From positions 1,684,001 to 1,748,000 of the forward strand of contig NZ_CP041242.1 of assembly GCF_006547045.1 (NCBI RefSeq): a stretch of DNA of 64,000 nt, written 5' to 3'. Within the stretch, counting starts at the first letter, position 1, and the number at the start of each line of letters is the position of its first letter. Under the pieces are notes generated by a model, which did not search any database, was not told where the DNA came from, and saw only the letters and a program-made list of their open reading frames with translations. The stretch comes from Lysobacter alkalisoli. Lineage in GTDB: Bacteria; Pseudomonadota; Gammaproteobacteria; Xanthomonadales; Xanthomonadaceae. The translations under genes and the position numbers were made by a program. This document shows positions 49,491-63,046 of this stretch, piece by piece.

Positions 49491-49598
49491 GCCGCAGTCG
49501 GGCATGCCGTTGCAGGACCGTATGCGGCATGGATGCCGCATCCGAGCCCCCATGGATGGGTTTACGGCGTGTCCTGCAACGGCATGCCCGACTGCGGC
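49491..49598. repeat. 28-bp perfect inverted repeat with inner hairpin
   Basis: Positions 49491-49518 are the exact reverse complement of 49571-49598 (key words GCAGTCGGGCATGCC and GGCATGCCCGACTGC). The 52-base loop holds a second hairpin, GCGGCAT-GG-ATGCCGC. It lies between convergent genes, next to another repeat. Confidence 0.9.
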
Positions 49599-49622
49599 CT
49601 CGCGAGACGTTTACTGGCACCC

Positions 49623-52313
<2,691 letters not shown>

Positions 52314-52323
52314 TCGTGGTCGA

Positions 52324-53436
52324 TCAGGCTGCGTCTGCGAGGTCGGGCAGCGTGCGTGGAGGAACCTCGCGTACGGCCTCGGCGATCGCGGCGATGTGAG
52401 CCGGCGTGGTGCCGCAGCAGCCGCCGACCAGGTTGAGCAGGCCGGCATTGGCGAACTCGCCGAGCACGGCGGCCATGTCCTCCGGCGTTTCGTCGTAGCC
52501 GCCGAACGCGTTGGGCAGGCCTGCATTGGGATGGGTGCTGATATGGGCGTCGGCGACCTGGGCCAGTACGTCGACGTGGACGCGCAGGTCCTTCGCCCCG
52601 AGTGCGCAATTCAGGCCGATCGCCAGCGGTTGCGCATGCCGGACCGAGTACCAGAACGCCTCGGCGGTCTGCCCGGACAGGGTGCGCCCGGAGGCATCGG
52701 TGATCGTGCCCGACACCATCACCGGCAGCCGTGCGCCACGCGCGTCGAAGGCCTCCTCGATCGCGAACAGCGCGGCCTTGGCATTGAGGGTGTCGAACAC
52801 CGTCTCGACCATCAAGATGTCGGCGCCGCCATCGATCAGGCCGTCGGCGGCCTCGCGATAGGCCACGCGCAGTTCATCGAAGCTGATAGCGCGGAAGCCG
52901 GGGCGGTTGACGTCCGGACTCAGCGAGGCGGTGCGGCTGGTCGGGCCGAGCACGCCGACGACGAAGCGCGGTTTCGCCGGCGTCTCCGCCTCGGCGGCGT
53001 CACAGGCCTCACGGGCGAGGCGGGCGCCGGTTTCGTTGAGCTCGCGGGCGATGTGCTGCAGGCCGTAGTCGGCCAGCGAGATCGTGGTCGAGTTGAAGGT
53101 GTTGGTTTCGACCAGATCGGCGCCGGCAGCGAGGTACTCGGCGTGGATGCCGCGGATGATGTCCGGGCGGGTCAGGCTGAGCAGGTCGTTGTTGCCGCGC
53201 TGGTCGGAGCCGCAACCGCAATCCGGGCCGTGGGCGTGCTCCGTATCGGAATGTTCGACGGCAGGGCGCTCGCGGTCGAAGCCGTCGGCAAAGCGCTCGC
53301 CGCGATAGTCGGCCTCATCCAGACCGTGCTGCTGGATCATCGTGCCCATTGCGCCGTCGATGATCAGGATGCGCTCGGCCAGCGCCTGCTGCAGCGCTTC
53401 GGCACGGGACGGGTTGAGCCAGGGGAGGGTATTCAT
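52324..53436 (-). CDS. metH: Methionine synthase N-terminal part, homocysteine S-methyltransferase
   Basis: A 370-residue homocysteine-binding barrel, separate from the rest of MetH as in other Xanthomonadaceae. Zinc-binding cysteines are in ALGLNCALG-type IGLNCALGA and the C-terminal [11 protein letters not shown]. Start [16 protein letters not shown] is typical. Between [11 protein letters not shown] and [11 protein letters not shown] there is an insertion of about 20 residues rich in His, Asp and Cys ([11 protein letters not shown]) not found in E. coli MetH. Four genes-order neighbours point to coregulation with the ArsR-type gene just upstream. Confidence 0.93.
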   Translation of the reverse strand: MNTLPWLNPSRAEALQQALAERILIIDGAMGTMIQQHGLDEADYRGERFADGFDRERPAVEHSDTEHAHGPDCGCGSDQRGNNDLLSLTRPDIIRGIHAEYLAAGADLVETNTFNSTTISLADYGLQHIARELNETGARLAREACDAAEAETPAKPRFVVGVLGPTSRTASLSPDVNRPGFRAISFDELRVAYREAADGLIDGGADILMVETVFDTLNAKAALFAIEEAFDARGARLPVMVSGTITDASGRTLSGQTAEAFWYSVRHAQPLAIGLNCALGAKDLRVHVDVLAQVADAHISTHPNAGLPNAFGGYDETPEDMAAVLGEFANAGLLNLVGGCCGTTPAHIAAIAEAVREVPPRTLPDLADAA

Positions 53437-53440
53437 CGTT

Positions 53441-54372
53441 TCATTCCGGCTTGTGCGCGATCAGCGCGATCACCTCGAAATGCGGTGGTCTGCGTTCGCG
53501 GGTGACGGTGTCGCAGCTGCCCAGGTCCAGCTTGGCCTTGCCGACGTAGCGCTGCAGTTCGCGGGGGTGAAGCCGAGGTTGACATGCCCGTAGGCCTCGA
53601 CCACCGAGCGGTGCTCATGACGGGCCAGGCTGGTCAGGAGCAGGCGGCCACCCGGGCGCAGCACGCGGCTGGCTTCGGCGACGGCCTGGGCGGGCTTGTC
53701 GGCATAGGTCAGCGCATGCATCAGTACGACCAGGTCGAAGCTGCCGTCGTCGAATGGCAGTGCGTGCATGTCGCCTTCGCGCACGTCGACGTTGCCGAGC
53801 CGGCGCAGGCGTTCGGTCGCGGCGTTGACGACCTTGCTGCTGGCATCAAGGCAGACGTAGCGGTTGGCATGCGGAGCCATCAGCTCGGCCAGCACGCCGT
53901 CTCCGGAGGCGATGTCGAGCACGTCGCCGGGCTCCAGCAGCGGCAATGCCGAACGGGCCAGCGCTTCCCAGGTGCGACCGGGCGAGTAATGGCGCTCCAT
54001 GTCGCCGGCGACCGAATCGGCCCAGTTCTGGTCGGCGGCGCGATTGGCGAGAACCCCGGGCAGGCGTTCCGCATCCTGGCGCAGCAGCGGATCGTCGCTG
54101 CCCGAGCGCAGGGTCTGCCAGAGAGCCAGCTGGGCGGGATCGAGCGCGCTTTCCTCGAAACGATAGTAGGCGGAGACGCCGGAGCGGCGGTCGCGAACCA
54201 GCCCGGCTTCCTTCAGCCGGGCGAGGTGGGTCGAGACCCGCGGCTGGGCGAGCCGGGTGACCGCCGACAGCTCGGCGACGGTCAGTTCCTCGCTCTCAAG
54301 CAGCGCGAGCAGGCGCACGCGGGTGGCATCGGCGAACACCTTCAGCCGTGACGACCAGCCTTCGAGATCCAT
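53441..54372 (-). pseudogene. ArsR-family regulator fused to a SAM-dependent methyltransferase, frameshifted near its end
   Basis: The protein has an N-terminal ArsR winged helix (about 8-85: FADATRVRLLALLESEELTVAELS, RVSTHLARLKEAGLV) and a Rossmann methyltransferase domain (about 150-260: LEPGDVLDIASGDGVLAELM, VREGDMHALPFDDGSFDLVV). The reading frame is lost after NLGFTP; the next register continues RELQRYVGKAKLDLGSCD and [13 protein letters not shown] to a TGA at 53441. One extra base in the G run at 53563-53567 restores about 310 residues. This gene precedes metH in the same direction and probably regulates it. The shift may be an assembly error. Confidence 0.8.
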
Positions 54373-54396
54373 TGGGGCTCCTGGTGGGTTCGGATG

Positions 54397-54415
54397 GATG
54401 ATTCATCAAATCATC
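54397..54415 (-). promoter_or_regulatory. Candidate ArsR-type operator
   Basis: GATGATT-CATCA-AATCATC is a perfect 7-bp-arm inverted repeat, 25 bp upstream of the ArsR-methyltransferase start. AT-rich imperfect dyads of this kind are typical ArsR-family operators. It could serve autoregulation and control of metH downstream. Confidence 0.55.
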
Positions 54416-54573
54416 GCGATACAGAGATAAGTCTGATTCCACAGGGCTGGCGGGTCAAGCCCGGATTTCATCCGGTGTCGTGCCAAAGCTGGGGTTATGC
54501 GCGGCCGGGAGCTACAATTGGTTGTTTCTGTAACCAGTTCAGACACCCAGTTCAGACTCAGTCGAGGTGCGAC

Positions 54574-55734
<1,161 letters not shown>

Positions 55735-55996
55735 AGTCCGTTTCAAGAGCTATCGACAGGCCCTGGCGCCCGATCATGAACGCCTGCCCGGTACCAGCCG
55801 CGACGTCGAGCGTGTTGGCAGCGTATGGGGAATCCGTACGGGCGCGCATTGAGCATGGCGTACATCCAGGGGGCGGCATCAGTTCGCGTTCACGCCCGAA
55901 AGGGTGGAATATCCCCGACCCCCACAACCACATCCGAACCCACTTCCATGGCCTGCGCGAAAGCGTGGGCCTCACTGCAATGGACCTCTCATTTCC

Positions 55997-58900
55997 ATGA
56001 GCCCCGCTTCTATGAGCACGCCCAAGACCGCCGCGAAGAAGTCGCCGCAGACCTCCAAAAGCTCCGACAAACGAAGCCCCGCGAGCGGCCGTCGCACCGC
56101 CGTGCGTGCCGGCGATTCCGTCTCGCTGGCGCCTATCATTGCAGCGATGCGCAAGCGTCTGCCCAAGAGCCGCCACCCGGAGGCCGAGGCCTTCGTCAAC
56201 GCGTTCTACGTGCGCATGGGAGATGACGAGATACTGCAGCACAGCGCAAAGGGCTGGGCAGCGCTGGCGAGCGACTTCCTTGAATTCGCGCGCGTGCGCA
56301 AGCCCGGCAAGGCGCTGGTCCGCTTGTTCAACCCGAGCCTGGACAAGCAGGGCTGGGACTCGCCGCACACCGTGCTGCAGATCGTCAACGACGACATGCC
56401 GTTCCTGGTCGATTCGATCACGATGCGCCTGGCCGAGCTTGGTATCGGCGTGCACGTACTTGGCCACCCTGTGGTGACGATACAGCGCGACCGCACCGGC
56501 CGGTTGCTGTCGGTGGGAGGCGGCAAGGCCGAATCCTTGATGCACCTCGAGATCGATCGCCAGACCGCCGACGCGATGCCGGCAATCGAACAGTCGATGC
56601 AGTCGGTTCTGGGCGACGTCCGCGCCATCGTCAGCGACTGGCGGGCGATGCGCGACAGGATGATCGAGATCGCCGAGGAACTTCCGCAGCGGGCTTCGCC
56701 GGTCAGCAAGTCGGGCCGGCGCGAGGCGCAGGAGTTCCTGCGCTGGGCTGCCAACAACCACTTCACCCTGCTCGGTTACCGCGAATACGAGGTGGTGAGG
56801 CAGAAGGGTGAGGGCGTGCTGCGAGCGGTGAAGGGTAGCGGGCTGGGTCTGCTGCGGGCCGCGGATGTCGGCAAGCCGCGTCTGCTGACTTCGCTCGCTG
56901 CGCATTACATGCCGCAGTCCGGTGCGGTCGATGCGCTGATCCTGACCAAGACCAATGCCCGCGCTACCGTGCACCGGCCGGGCTATATGGATTACATCGG
57001 CGTCCTCGATTTCGACGCCGAGGGCAGGCCGGTCCGTGAGCAGCGTTTCCTCGGCCTGTACACCTCCAGCGCTTACACCTCCCGGCCATGGGACATTCCG
57101 TTGGTGCGTGATCGGCACGATTACGTGATGAAGCGCTCAGGCCTGGCTCCGGACAGCCACAACGGCAAGGCGCTGCGGCACATCCTCGAGACCATGCCGC
57201 GCGACGAGCTGTTCCAGGCCAGCGGCGACGAACTGTTGCAGACGGCGATGGCCATTCTCGGGCTGCAGGAGCGCGTGCGCAGCAAGCTGTTCCTGCGCCG
57301 CGACCGCTACGGTCGCTATTTTTCCGGTCTGGCCTATATCCCCCGCGATCGTTTCAACACCGAGATCCGCCACCGCATCGAGGCCATGCTCAAGCGGGTG
57401 CTTAACGGCGAACACATCGACACCAACGTGCAGCTGAGCGAGTCGCCGCTGGCGCAGCTGCATCTGATCGTGCGCCCGCGCTCGGGCGAGGCGATCGAGA
57501 TCGACCACGCCGCGATCGAGGGCGAGCTGGCGGCGATCGTCCGCAACTGGCAAGACGACCTGCGCGATGCATTGATCCGTCGTCACGGCGAGCAGAAGGG
57601 CCTCGACATCGCCAGCCGTTTCGGTCGCGCACTGCCGGCCGGTTACATCCAGCATTCCGGTGCGGAAGCGGCTGCAGACGACGTCGAGCATCTTGCCGCG
57701 CTGGCCGGCCCCGAGGATTTGCGGTTGAACCTGTGCCGCCTGCACGAGGGTCCGGGCGGACTGCGCTTCAAGTTCTACCGCCAGGGCAACGACATTCCGC
57801 TGTCGGACGCTCTGCCGATGATGGAGAACATGGGCCTACGGGTGATCGCCGAGCATCCGTTCCGCATCGTCATCGACGACGAGACGCTGTACATCCAGGA
57901 CTTCGAGGTCGAGGCGGCGAGCGTTGATATCGATGCCGGAAACATCGACGTCGGCCACACGAACCGGCGCTTCGAGGAAGCCTTCGCCCACATCTGGTAC
58001 GGCGATGCCGAGAACGACGGATTCAACCGGCTGATCCTCGCCGCCGACCTGACCTGGCGCCAGGTCGGCATGCTGCGCGCCTACTGCAAGTACCTGCTGC
58101 AGGTCGGGGTGCCTTTCTCGCAGAGCTACGTCGAACAGACCTTTGTCCGCTATCCACTGCTGGCGCGGCTGATGGTCGAACTGTTCGAGGCCCGCTTCCA
58201 CCCGGGAACCGGGAAAGAGGACAAGGCCGAGATCAATGCCGGCGTGGACGCGCTGCGCAATCAGTTGCAACGCCTGGCCAATGGCGATGCAGCCACCCTG
58301 GCGGTGCTGGAGCCCGTGCTCGCGGCCCGTAGCAACAAGCGTGAGCGCCAGGGCGAGGCGACCCGCAAGGCGCTCAAGGCGCTGCTGGACCGCGTCTCCA
58401 GCCTCGACGAGGACCGCATCCTGCGCAGCTACATGGGTGTGATCGAGGCGACCCTGCGCACCAGCTACTACCAGGGCGGCGTCGGCGGTGCGGAGAACGG
58501 TTACGTCAGCTTCAAGTTCGATTCGGAAAAGGTGCCCGACCTGCCGAAGCCGCGTCCGTACCGCGAGATCTTCGTCTACGGGCCGCGGGTGGAGGGCATA
58601 CATCTGCGCTTCGGCCCGGTCGCGCGAGGCGGCCTGCGCTGGTCGGATCGTCGCGAGGACTTCCGCACCGAGGTGCTGGGCCTGGTCAAGGCGCAGATGG
58701 TGAAGAACACGGTGATCGTGCCGGTCGGTTCCAAGGGCGGCTTCATCAGCAAGCGCCCGCCAGCGAGCGGTGATCGCGACGCCGTGTGGGCCGAGGGAGT
58801 GGCCTGTTACAAGATGTTCATCAACGGCCTGCTCGACATCACCGACAACCTGGTCGACGGCAAGGTCGTGCCGCCGGTCAACGTGGTGCGCCACGACCAG

Positions 58901-61030
58901 GACGACCCGTACCTGGTCGTGGCCGCCGACAAGGGCACCGCGACGTTCTCGGACATCGCCAATGGCATCGCCCGCGAGCACGGCTACTGGCTCGACGATG
59001 CGTTCGCCTCCGGCGGCTCGGTCGGCTATGACCACAAGGGCATGGGCATCACCGCCAAAGGCGCTTGGGAGTCGGTCAAGCGGCACTTCCGCGCGCTTGG
59101 CCACGACAGCCAGAAGCAGGACTTCACCGCGGTCGGCATCGGCGATATGTCCGGCGACGTGTTCGGCAACGGCATGCTGTTGTCGAAGCACATCCGGCTG
59201 GTGGCCGCGTTCGACCATCGCCACATCTTCATCGATCCGGATCCGGATGCGGCAACCAGCTACAAGGAGCGACAGCGCATGTTCAAGCTGCCGCGCTCGA
59301 GCTGGGAGGACTACGACAATTCGCTGATCAGCAAGGGCGGCGGCGTGTACGCGCGCACGGCCAAGTCGATCCCCTTGTCGAAGCCGGCACGCGAGGCGCT
59401 GGGCATCGAAGGTGACATCGACGCGCTGAGTCCGAACGAGCTGATGAGCGCGATCCTGCGGGCACCGGTCGACCTGCTCTGGAACGGTGGCATCGGCACC
59501 TATGTGAAGGCGGTAAGCGAATCGAACACCGATGTCGGCGATCGCGCCAACAATGCCTTGCGCGTGAACGGCCGCGACCTGCGCTGCAAGGTAGTGGGCG
59601 AGGGCGGCAACCTCGGTCTGACCCAGCTGGGACGCATCGAGGCCGCGCAACATGGCGTGCTGCTCAACACCGACTTCATCGACAACTCCGCCGGCGTGGA
59701 CACCTCCGACCACGAGGTCAACATCAAGATCCTGCTCAACGGCGAAGTGCAGGCGAAGAAGCTGACCGTGCCGGCACGCAACAAATTGCTGGCGGCGATG
59801 ACCGACGAGGTCGAACAGTTGGTGCTGGTCGACAACTACCGTCAGAACCAGGCGATCAGCCTGATGGAGCGGATGAGCGTTCCACGCCTGGGCTCCAAGC
59901 AGCATTTCATCCGCACCCTGGAGCAGCAGGGATTGCTCGACCGCCAGATCGAGTTCCTGCCCAGCGACGCCGAGCTGGCCGAGCGCAAGGCGCGCGGGCA
60001 AGGCCTGACCCGGCCCGAACTGTCGGTGCTGCTGTCCTACGCCAAACTGGTGATCTATCAGGAACTGCTGGATTCCGACATCCCCGAGGATCCGTACCTG
60101 TCGAAGGAACTGGTGCGTTACTTCCCCCAGCCGTTGCAGAAGAAGTACGCCGCGTCGATGGAAGAGCACCGGCTGAAGCGCGAGATCATCGCCACCGCGG
60201 TGACCAATTCGATGGTCAACCGCATGGGCGCGACGTTCACGCTGCGCATGACCGAGGACACCGGCCGCAGCGCCGCCGAAGTCGCCAAGGCCTACACGAT
60301 CAGCCGGGAAGCGATCGATGCGCGTGCGCTGTGGGCGCAGATCGACGCGCTCGACGGCAAGCTGCCGGAGTCGGCGCAGATCGACGCGCTCAAGGTGATC
60401 TGGCACCTGTTGAGGGTGATGTCTCGCTGGCTGCTGTCGCGGCCGGGTGCGATTCCCGAGATCACCGAGGCGATGGCCCGCTACGGCACCGGCCTGAAGG
60501 CGGTCGAGGCAGCGCTGCCGGAGGCGATGTCGGACGTGCGCCGCGAAGCTTTCGAGGTACGCAAGGCCGAGTGGAAGGCCAAGGGCTTCCCTGCCGCACT
60601 TGGCGCGCAGCTGGCCGCGCTGCCGTTGCTCGAGTTCGGTTGCGACATCGTCGAGATCGCTCATGCCCGCCGCTTGCCGCCGGCCGAAGTGGCCTGTGCC
60701 TATTTCGCGCTCGGTGCGGCCCTGCACATGCCCTGGCTGTACGACCAGATCGATGCGCTGCAGGTCGATGGCCGTTGGCAGGCACTGGCGAGGGGCGCCC
60801 TGCGCGATGACCTGAGCGTGCAGCAGCGGGCACTGGTCGGGCAGATCCTGTCGACGGGCGGCAAGCGTTCGGCACAGGCCAAGGTCGATGCCTGGCTCAA
60901 CCGCGACGACTCGGCCCTGCGTTTTACCCAGACCATGCTGCTGGAGCTGACCAACCAGAAGTCCGTCGATTACGCCACTGTGTCGGTCGCCGTGCGGCGA
61001 CTGGCACAGATCGCCGGCACCGCGGGGTAG
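55997..61030 (+). CDS. gdhB: NAD-specific glutamate dehydrogenase, large (about 180 kDa) class
   Basis: A 1677-residue L_180-type enzyme deaminating glutamate to 2-oxoglutarate. The N-terminal ACT-like regulatory half includes DDMPFLVDSITMRLAELG; the catalytic domain begins near 840-900 with GPRVEGIHLRFGPVARGGLRWSDR split around RREDFRTEVLGL, PVGSKGGF and GIGDMSGDVFGNGMLLS. The C-terminal helical part has RPELSVLLSYAKL. The Ser/Lys/Ala-rich start is loosely defined; ATG at 55997 or 56012. The preceding 262 bp contain no other gene. Symbol by similarity to other bacteria. Confidence 0.93.
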   Translation: MSPASMSTPKTAAKKSPQTSKSSDKRSPASGRRTAVRAGDSVSLAPIIAAMRKRLPKSRHPEAEAFVNAFYVRMGDDEILQHSAKGWAALASDFLEFARVRKPGKALVRLFNPSLDKQGWDSPHTVLQIVNDDMPFLVDSITMRLAELGIGVHVLGHPVVTIQRDRTGRLLSVGGGKAESLMHLEIDRQTADAMPAIEQSMQSVLGDVRAIVSDWRAMRDRMIEIAEELPQRASPVSKSGRREAQEFLRWAANNHFTLLGYREYEVVRQKGEGVLRAVKGSGLGLLRAADVGKPRLLTSLAAHYMPQSGAVDALILTKTNARATVHRPGYMDYIGVLDFDAEGRPVREQRFLGLYTSSAYTSRPWDIPLVRDRHDYVMKRSGLAPDSHNGKALRHILETMPRDELFQASGDELLQTAMAILGLQERVRSKLFLRRDRYGRYFSGLAYIPRDRFNTEIRHRIEAMLKRVLNGEHIDTNVQLSESPLAQLHLIVRPRSGEAIEIDHAAIEGELAAIVRNWQDDLRDALIRRHGEQKGLDIASRFGRALPAGYIQHSGAEAAADDVEHLAALAGPEDLRLNLCRLHEGPGGLRFKFYRQGNDIPLSDALPMMENMGLRVIAEHPFRIVIDDETLYIQDFEVEAASVDIDAGNIDVGHTNRRFEEAFAHIWYGDAENDGFNRLILAADLTWRQVGMLRAYCKYLLQVGVPFSQSYVEQTFVRYPLLARLMVELFEARFHPGTGKEDKAEINAGVDALRNQLQRLANGDAATLAVLEPVLAARSNKRERQGEATRKALKALLDRVSSLDEDRILRSYMGVIEATLRTSYYQGGVGGAENGYVSFKFDSEKVPDLPKPRPYREIFVYGPRVEGIHLRFGPVARGGLRWSDRREDFRTEVLGLVKAQMVKNTVIVPVGSKGGFISKRPPASGDRDAVWAEGVACYKMFINGLLDITDNLVDGKVVPPVNVVRHDQDDPYLVVAADKGTATFSDIANGIAREHGYWLDDAFASGGSVGYDHKGMGITAKGAWESVKRHFRALGHDSQKQDFTAVGIGDMSGDVFGNGMLLSKHIRLVAAFDHRHIFIDPDPDAATSYKERQRMFKLPRSSWEDYDNSLISKGGGVYARTAKSIPLSKPAREALGIEGDIDALSPNELMSAILRAPVDLLWNGGIGTYVKAVSESNTDVGDRANNALRVNGRDLRCKVVGEGGNLGLTQLGRIEAAQHGVLLNTDFIDNSAGVDTSDHEVNIKILLNGEVQAKKLTVPARNKLLAAMTDEVEQLVLVDNYRQNQAISLMERMSVPRLGSKQHFIRTLEQQGLLDRQIEFLPSDAELAERKARGQGLTRPELSVLLSYAKLVIYQELLDSDIPEDPYLSKELVRYFPQPLQKKYAASMEEHRLKREIIATAVTNSMVNRMGATFTLRMTEDTGRSAAEVAKAYTISREAIDARALWAQIDALDGKLPESAQIDALKVIWHLLRVMSRWLLSRPGAIPEITEAMARYGTGLKAVEAALPEAMSDVRREAFEVRKAEWKAKGFPAALGAQLAALPLLEFGCDIVEIAHARRLPPAEVACAYFALGAALHMPWLYDQIDALQVDGRWQALARGALRDDLSVQQRALVGQILSTGGKRSAQAKVDAWLNRDDSALRFTQTMLLELTNQKSVDYATVSVAVRRLAQIAGTAG

Positions 61031-61059
61031 CGGGCGATCGGCGAGGGCTTTGAAGACCC

Positions 61060-61110
61060 TTCTTCCGCCAGCGGGAGAAGGGTCGGAGTGAAGATGAGGG
61101 CCGGCAACAG
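61060..61110 (+). repeat. CTTCCGC-GCGGGAG intergenic repeat
   Basis: CTTCTTCCGCCAGCGGGAGAAG followed by GTCGGAGTGAAGATGAGGGCC, a diverged relative of the elements at 30425-30545, between gdhB and nadK. Confidence 0.6.
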
Positions 61111-61154
61111 CCGCGCCCCGGGTTATCCTCGCTGCACGCCATGAGGAGCAACCG

Positions 61155-61925
61155 ATGACAGCATCGCCCCGTATCGCCTTCTTCGCCAGCCCTGCCGAGG
61201 ATGCCCGCGAGGCGCTCGAGGAACTGGTCCGGGAGCATGGCCGGCACGACCCGGAATCGGCCGACATTCTGGTCGCCCTCGGCGGCGACGGTTTCATGCT
61301 GCAGACCCTGCACCGGCATGCGGCCCTTGGCAAACCCGTGTATGGCATGAAGCTGGGTACGGTCGGGTTCTTGATGAACCACTTCCGCACCGACGGTTTG
61401 CTGCAACGCCTGCATGCTGCCGAGCCAGCGGTGCTGCGACCGCTGGAAATGGTGGTGGTGACCGAATCCGGGGCCAGTGTCGGATCGCTGGCCTACAACG
61501 AGGTTTCGCTGCTGCGACAGACCCGCCAGGCAGCGCATCTGAGCATCGAGCTCAACGGTGAGGTCCGGCTCGACGAGCTGATCAGCGACGGCGTGCTGGT
61601 CGCCACCGCGGCCGGCAGCACCGCCTACAACTTCTCCGCGCACGGGCCGATCCTGCCGTTGGGCAGCAACGTCATCGCCCTGACCCCGATCGCCGCATTC
61701 CGGCCGCGGCGCTGGCGCGGAGCGGTGCTCAAGGCCGATACCGAGGTCCGTTTCCGCGTGCTGGATCCGTACAAGCGTCCGGTCAGCGCCACCGCCGATT
61801 CGCACGAGGTCCGTGACGTGGTCGAAGTGACCATCCGCGAGTCCCGCGACCGTACCGTCACCCTGCTGTTCGATCCCGAGCACAACCTCGAGGAGAGGAT
61901 GCTGGCCGAGCAGTTCTCCAGCTGA
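61155..61925 (+). CDS. nadK: NAD kinase
   Basis: A 256-residue kinase making NADP from NAD and ATP or polyphosphate. The catalytic [11 protein letters not shown] (GGDG at about 44-47), [13 protein letters not shown], the second conserved block [14 protein letters not shown] and [21 protein letters not shown] are typical. The length matches short bacterial NadK forms. ATG at 61155 follows AGGAGCAACCG. Cytoplasmic. Confidence 0.95.
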   Translation: MTASPRIAFFASPAEDAREALEELVREHGRHDPESADILVALGGDGFMLQTLHRHAALGKPVYGMKLGTVGFLMNHFRTDGLLQRLHAAEPAVLRPLEMVVVTESGASVGSLAYNEVSLLRQTRQAAHLSIELNGEVRLDELISDGVLVATAAGSTAYNFSAHGPILPLGSNVIALTPIAAFRPRRWRGAVLKADTEVRFRVLDPYKRPVSATADSHEVRDVVEVTIRESRDRTVTLLFDPEHNLEERMLAEQFSS

Positions 61926-62066
61926 ATTCGCCGAGAGGTAGCAAGTAGCCGGGTGAGCGGAGCGCGCCCGGGGTTCCAAGCAGCCCTGTCCGGGCTCGGC
62001 GTCGCCCCGTCCGGGCTGTATGCCAAAGTCGCACCCTTTGAGACCGGGGCGGGGCACAATAGGCCC

Positions 62067-62975
62067 ATGCCCGACGCCAATGCCGACCCGCTGATCGTCG
62101 CGATTTCATCGCGCACCCTGTTCGACCTCGAGGATAGCCACACCCTGTTCGAGGCCGAGGGCATCGACGCCTATGCCGAGTACCAGCGCGAGCACGAGGA
62201 CGACCTGCTGTCGCCCGGCATTGCCTTTCCGCTGGTGCGCAAGCTGCTCGGCCTCAACGAAGGGGCACCGCCGGAGGCGCCCCGGGTCGAGGTGATCCTG
62301 ATCTCGCGCAATTCGGCCGATACCGGCCTGCGCATCTTCAACTCGATCGAACACCACGGCCTGTCGATCAGGCGTGCCGCTTTCAGCAACGGCGCGCCGC
62401 CATTTCCCTACATCAAGCCGTTCGGTGCCGACCTGTTCCTGTCGACCCATGCCGAAGACGTGCGCAGTGCGCTGCTGGCCGGTGTCGCTGCCGCGACCCT
62501 GCTGCCAGCGTGCGCGCCACAGCAGCGGCACGACCAGTTGCGCATTGCCTTCGATGGCGATGCGGTGATCTTCGACGACGAGGGCGAGCGGGTCTCGCGC
62601 GAGGGCGGTCTGGCCGCGTTCGCCGCGCACGAGCGGGCCAAGGCCGGCGAGCCATTGTCGGGCGGACCGTTTCGAGGCTTCCTCGATGCCCTGCACCGGC
62701 TGCAGGCCGCGTTTCCGGTTGGCCAGAGTGCGCCCATCCGCACCGCCCTGGTCACCGCGCGTTCCATTCCCGCCCACGAGCGGGTGATCCGGACACTGCG
62801 TGAGTGGGGCATCCGTCTCGACGAGGCGCTGTTCCTGGGCGGACGCGACAAGGGGCCGTTTCTCGAAGCTTTCGGCGCCGACATCTTCTTCGACGACTCG
62901 GAGCACAACATCGAGTCGGCGCGCGGCCTGGTCGCGGCCGGGCACGTACCGCACGGCATCGCCAATCGCAGTTGA
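62067..62975 (+). CDS. Cytosolic 5'-nucleotidase (NT5-I type)
   Basis: A 302-residue protein of the 5'-nucleotidase family that dephosphorylates nucleoside monophosphates. Features: IVAISSRTLFDLEDSH at the start, VILISRNSADTGLRIFNSIEHHGLSI, LFLSTHAEDVRSAL, then RIAFDGDAVIFDDE (HAD-like acidic motif, about 165-178) and late FFDDSEHNIESARG. I begin at the ATG at 62067, where similarity begins; the frame is open upstream. Cytoplasmic. Confidence 0.88.
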   Translation: MPDANADPLIVAISSRTLFDLEDSHTLFEAEGIDAYAEYQREHEDDLLSPGIAFPLVRKLLGLNEGAPPEAPRVEVILISRNSADTGLRIFNSIEHHGLSIRRAAFSNGAPPFPYIKPFGADLFLSTHAEDVRSALLAGVAAATLLPACAPQQRHDQLRIAFDGDAVIFDDEGERVSREGGLAAFAAHERAKAGEPLSGGPFRGFLDALHRLQAAFPVGQSAPIRTALVTARSIPAHERVIRTLREWGIRLDEALFLGGRDKGPFLEAFGADIFFDDSEHNIESARGLVAAGHVPHGIANRS

Positions 62976-63046
62976 TGCTTTCTGCTGGAGCGGCCGTGGC
63001 CGCGGTCATGTTTCCCCGTGCGTCCGAATCGCGGCCAAGGCCGCTG

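Noticed and set aside
54373..54573. A SAM or SAH riboswitch upstream of the metH operon
   Set aside because: The leader to the first gene is very short and no conserved riboswitch core is visible; a dyad operator explains the region better.
57836..61390. A 1184-codon open frame antisense to gdhB
   Set aside because: The plus strand encodes a recognisable NAD-glutamate dehydrogenase. The antisense frame stays open because of GC-rich third positions and has no recognisable protein.
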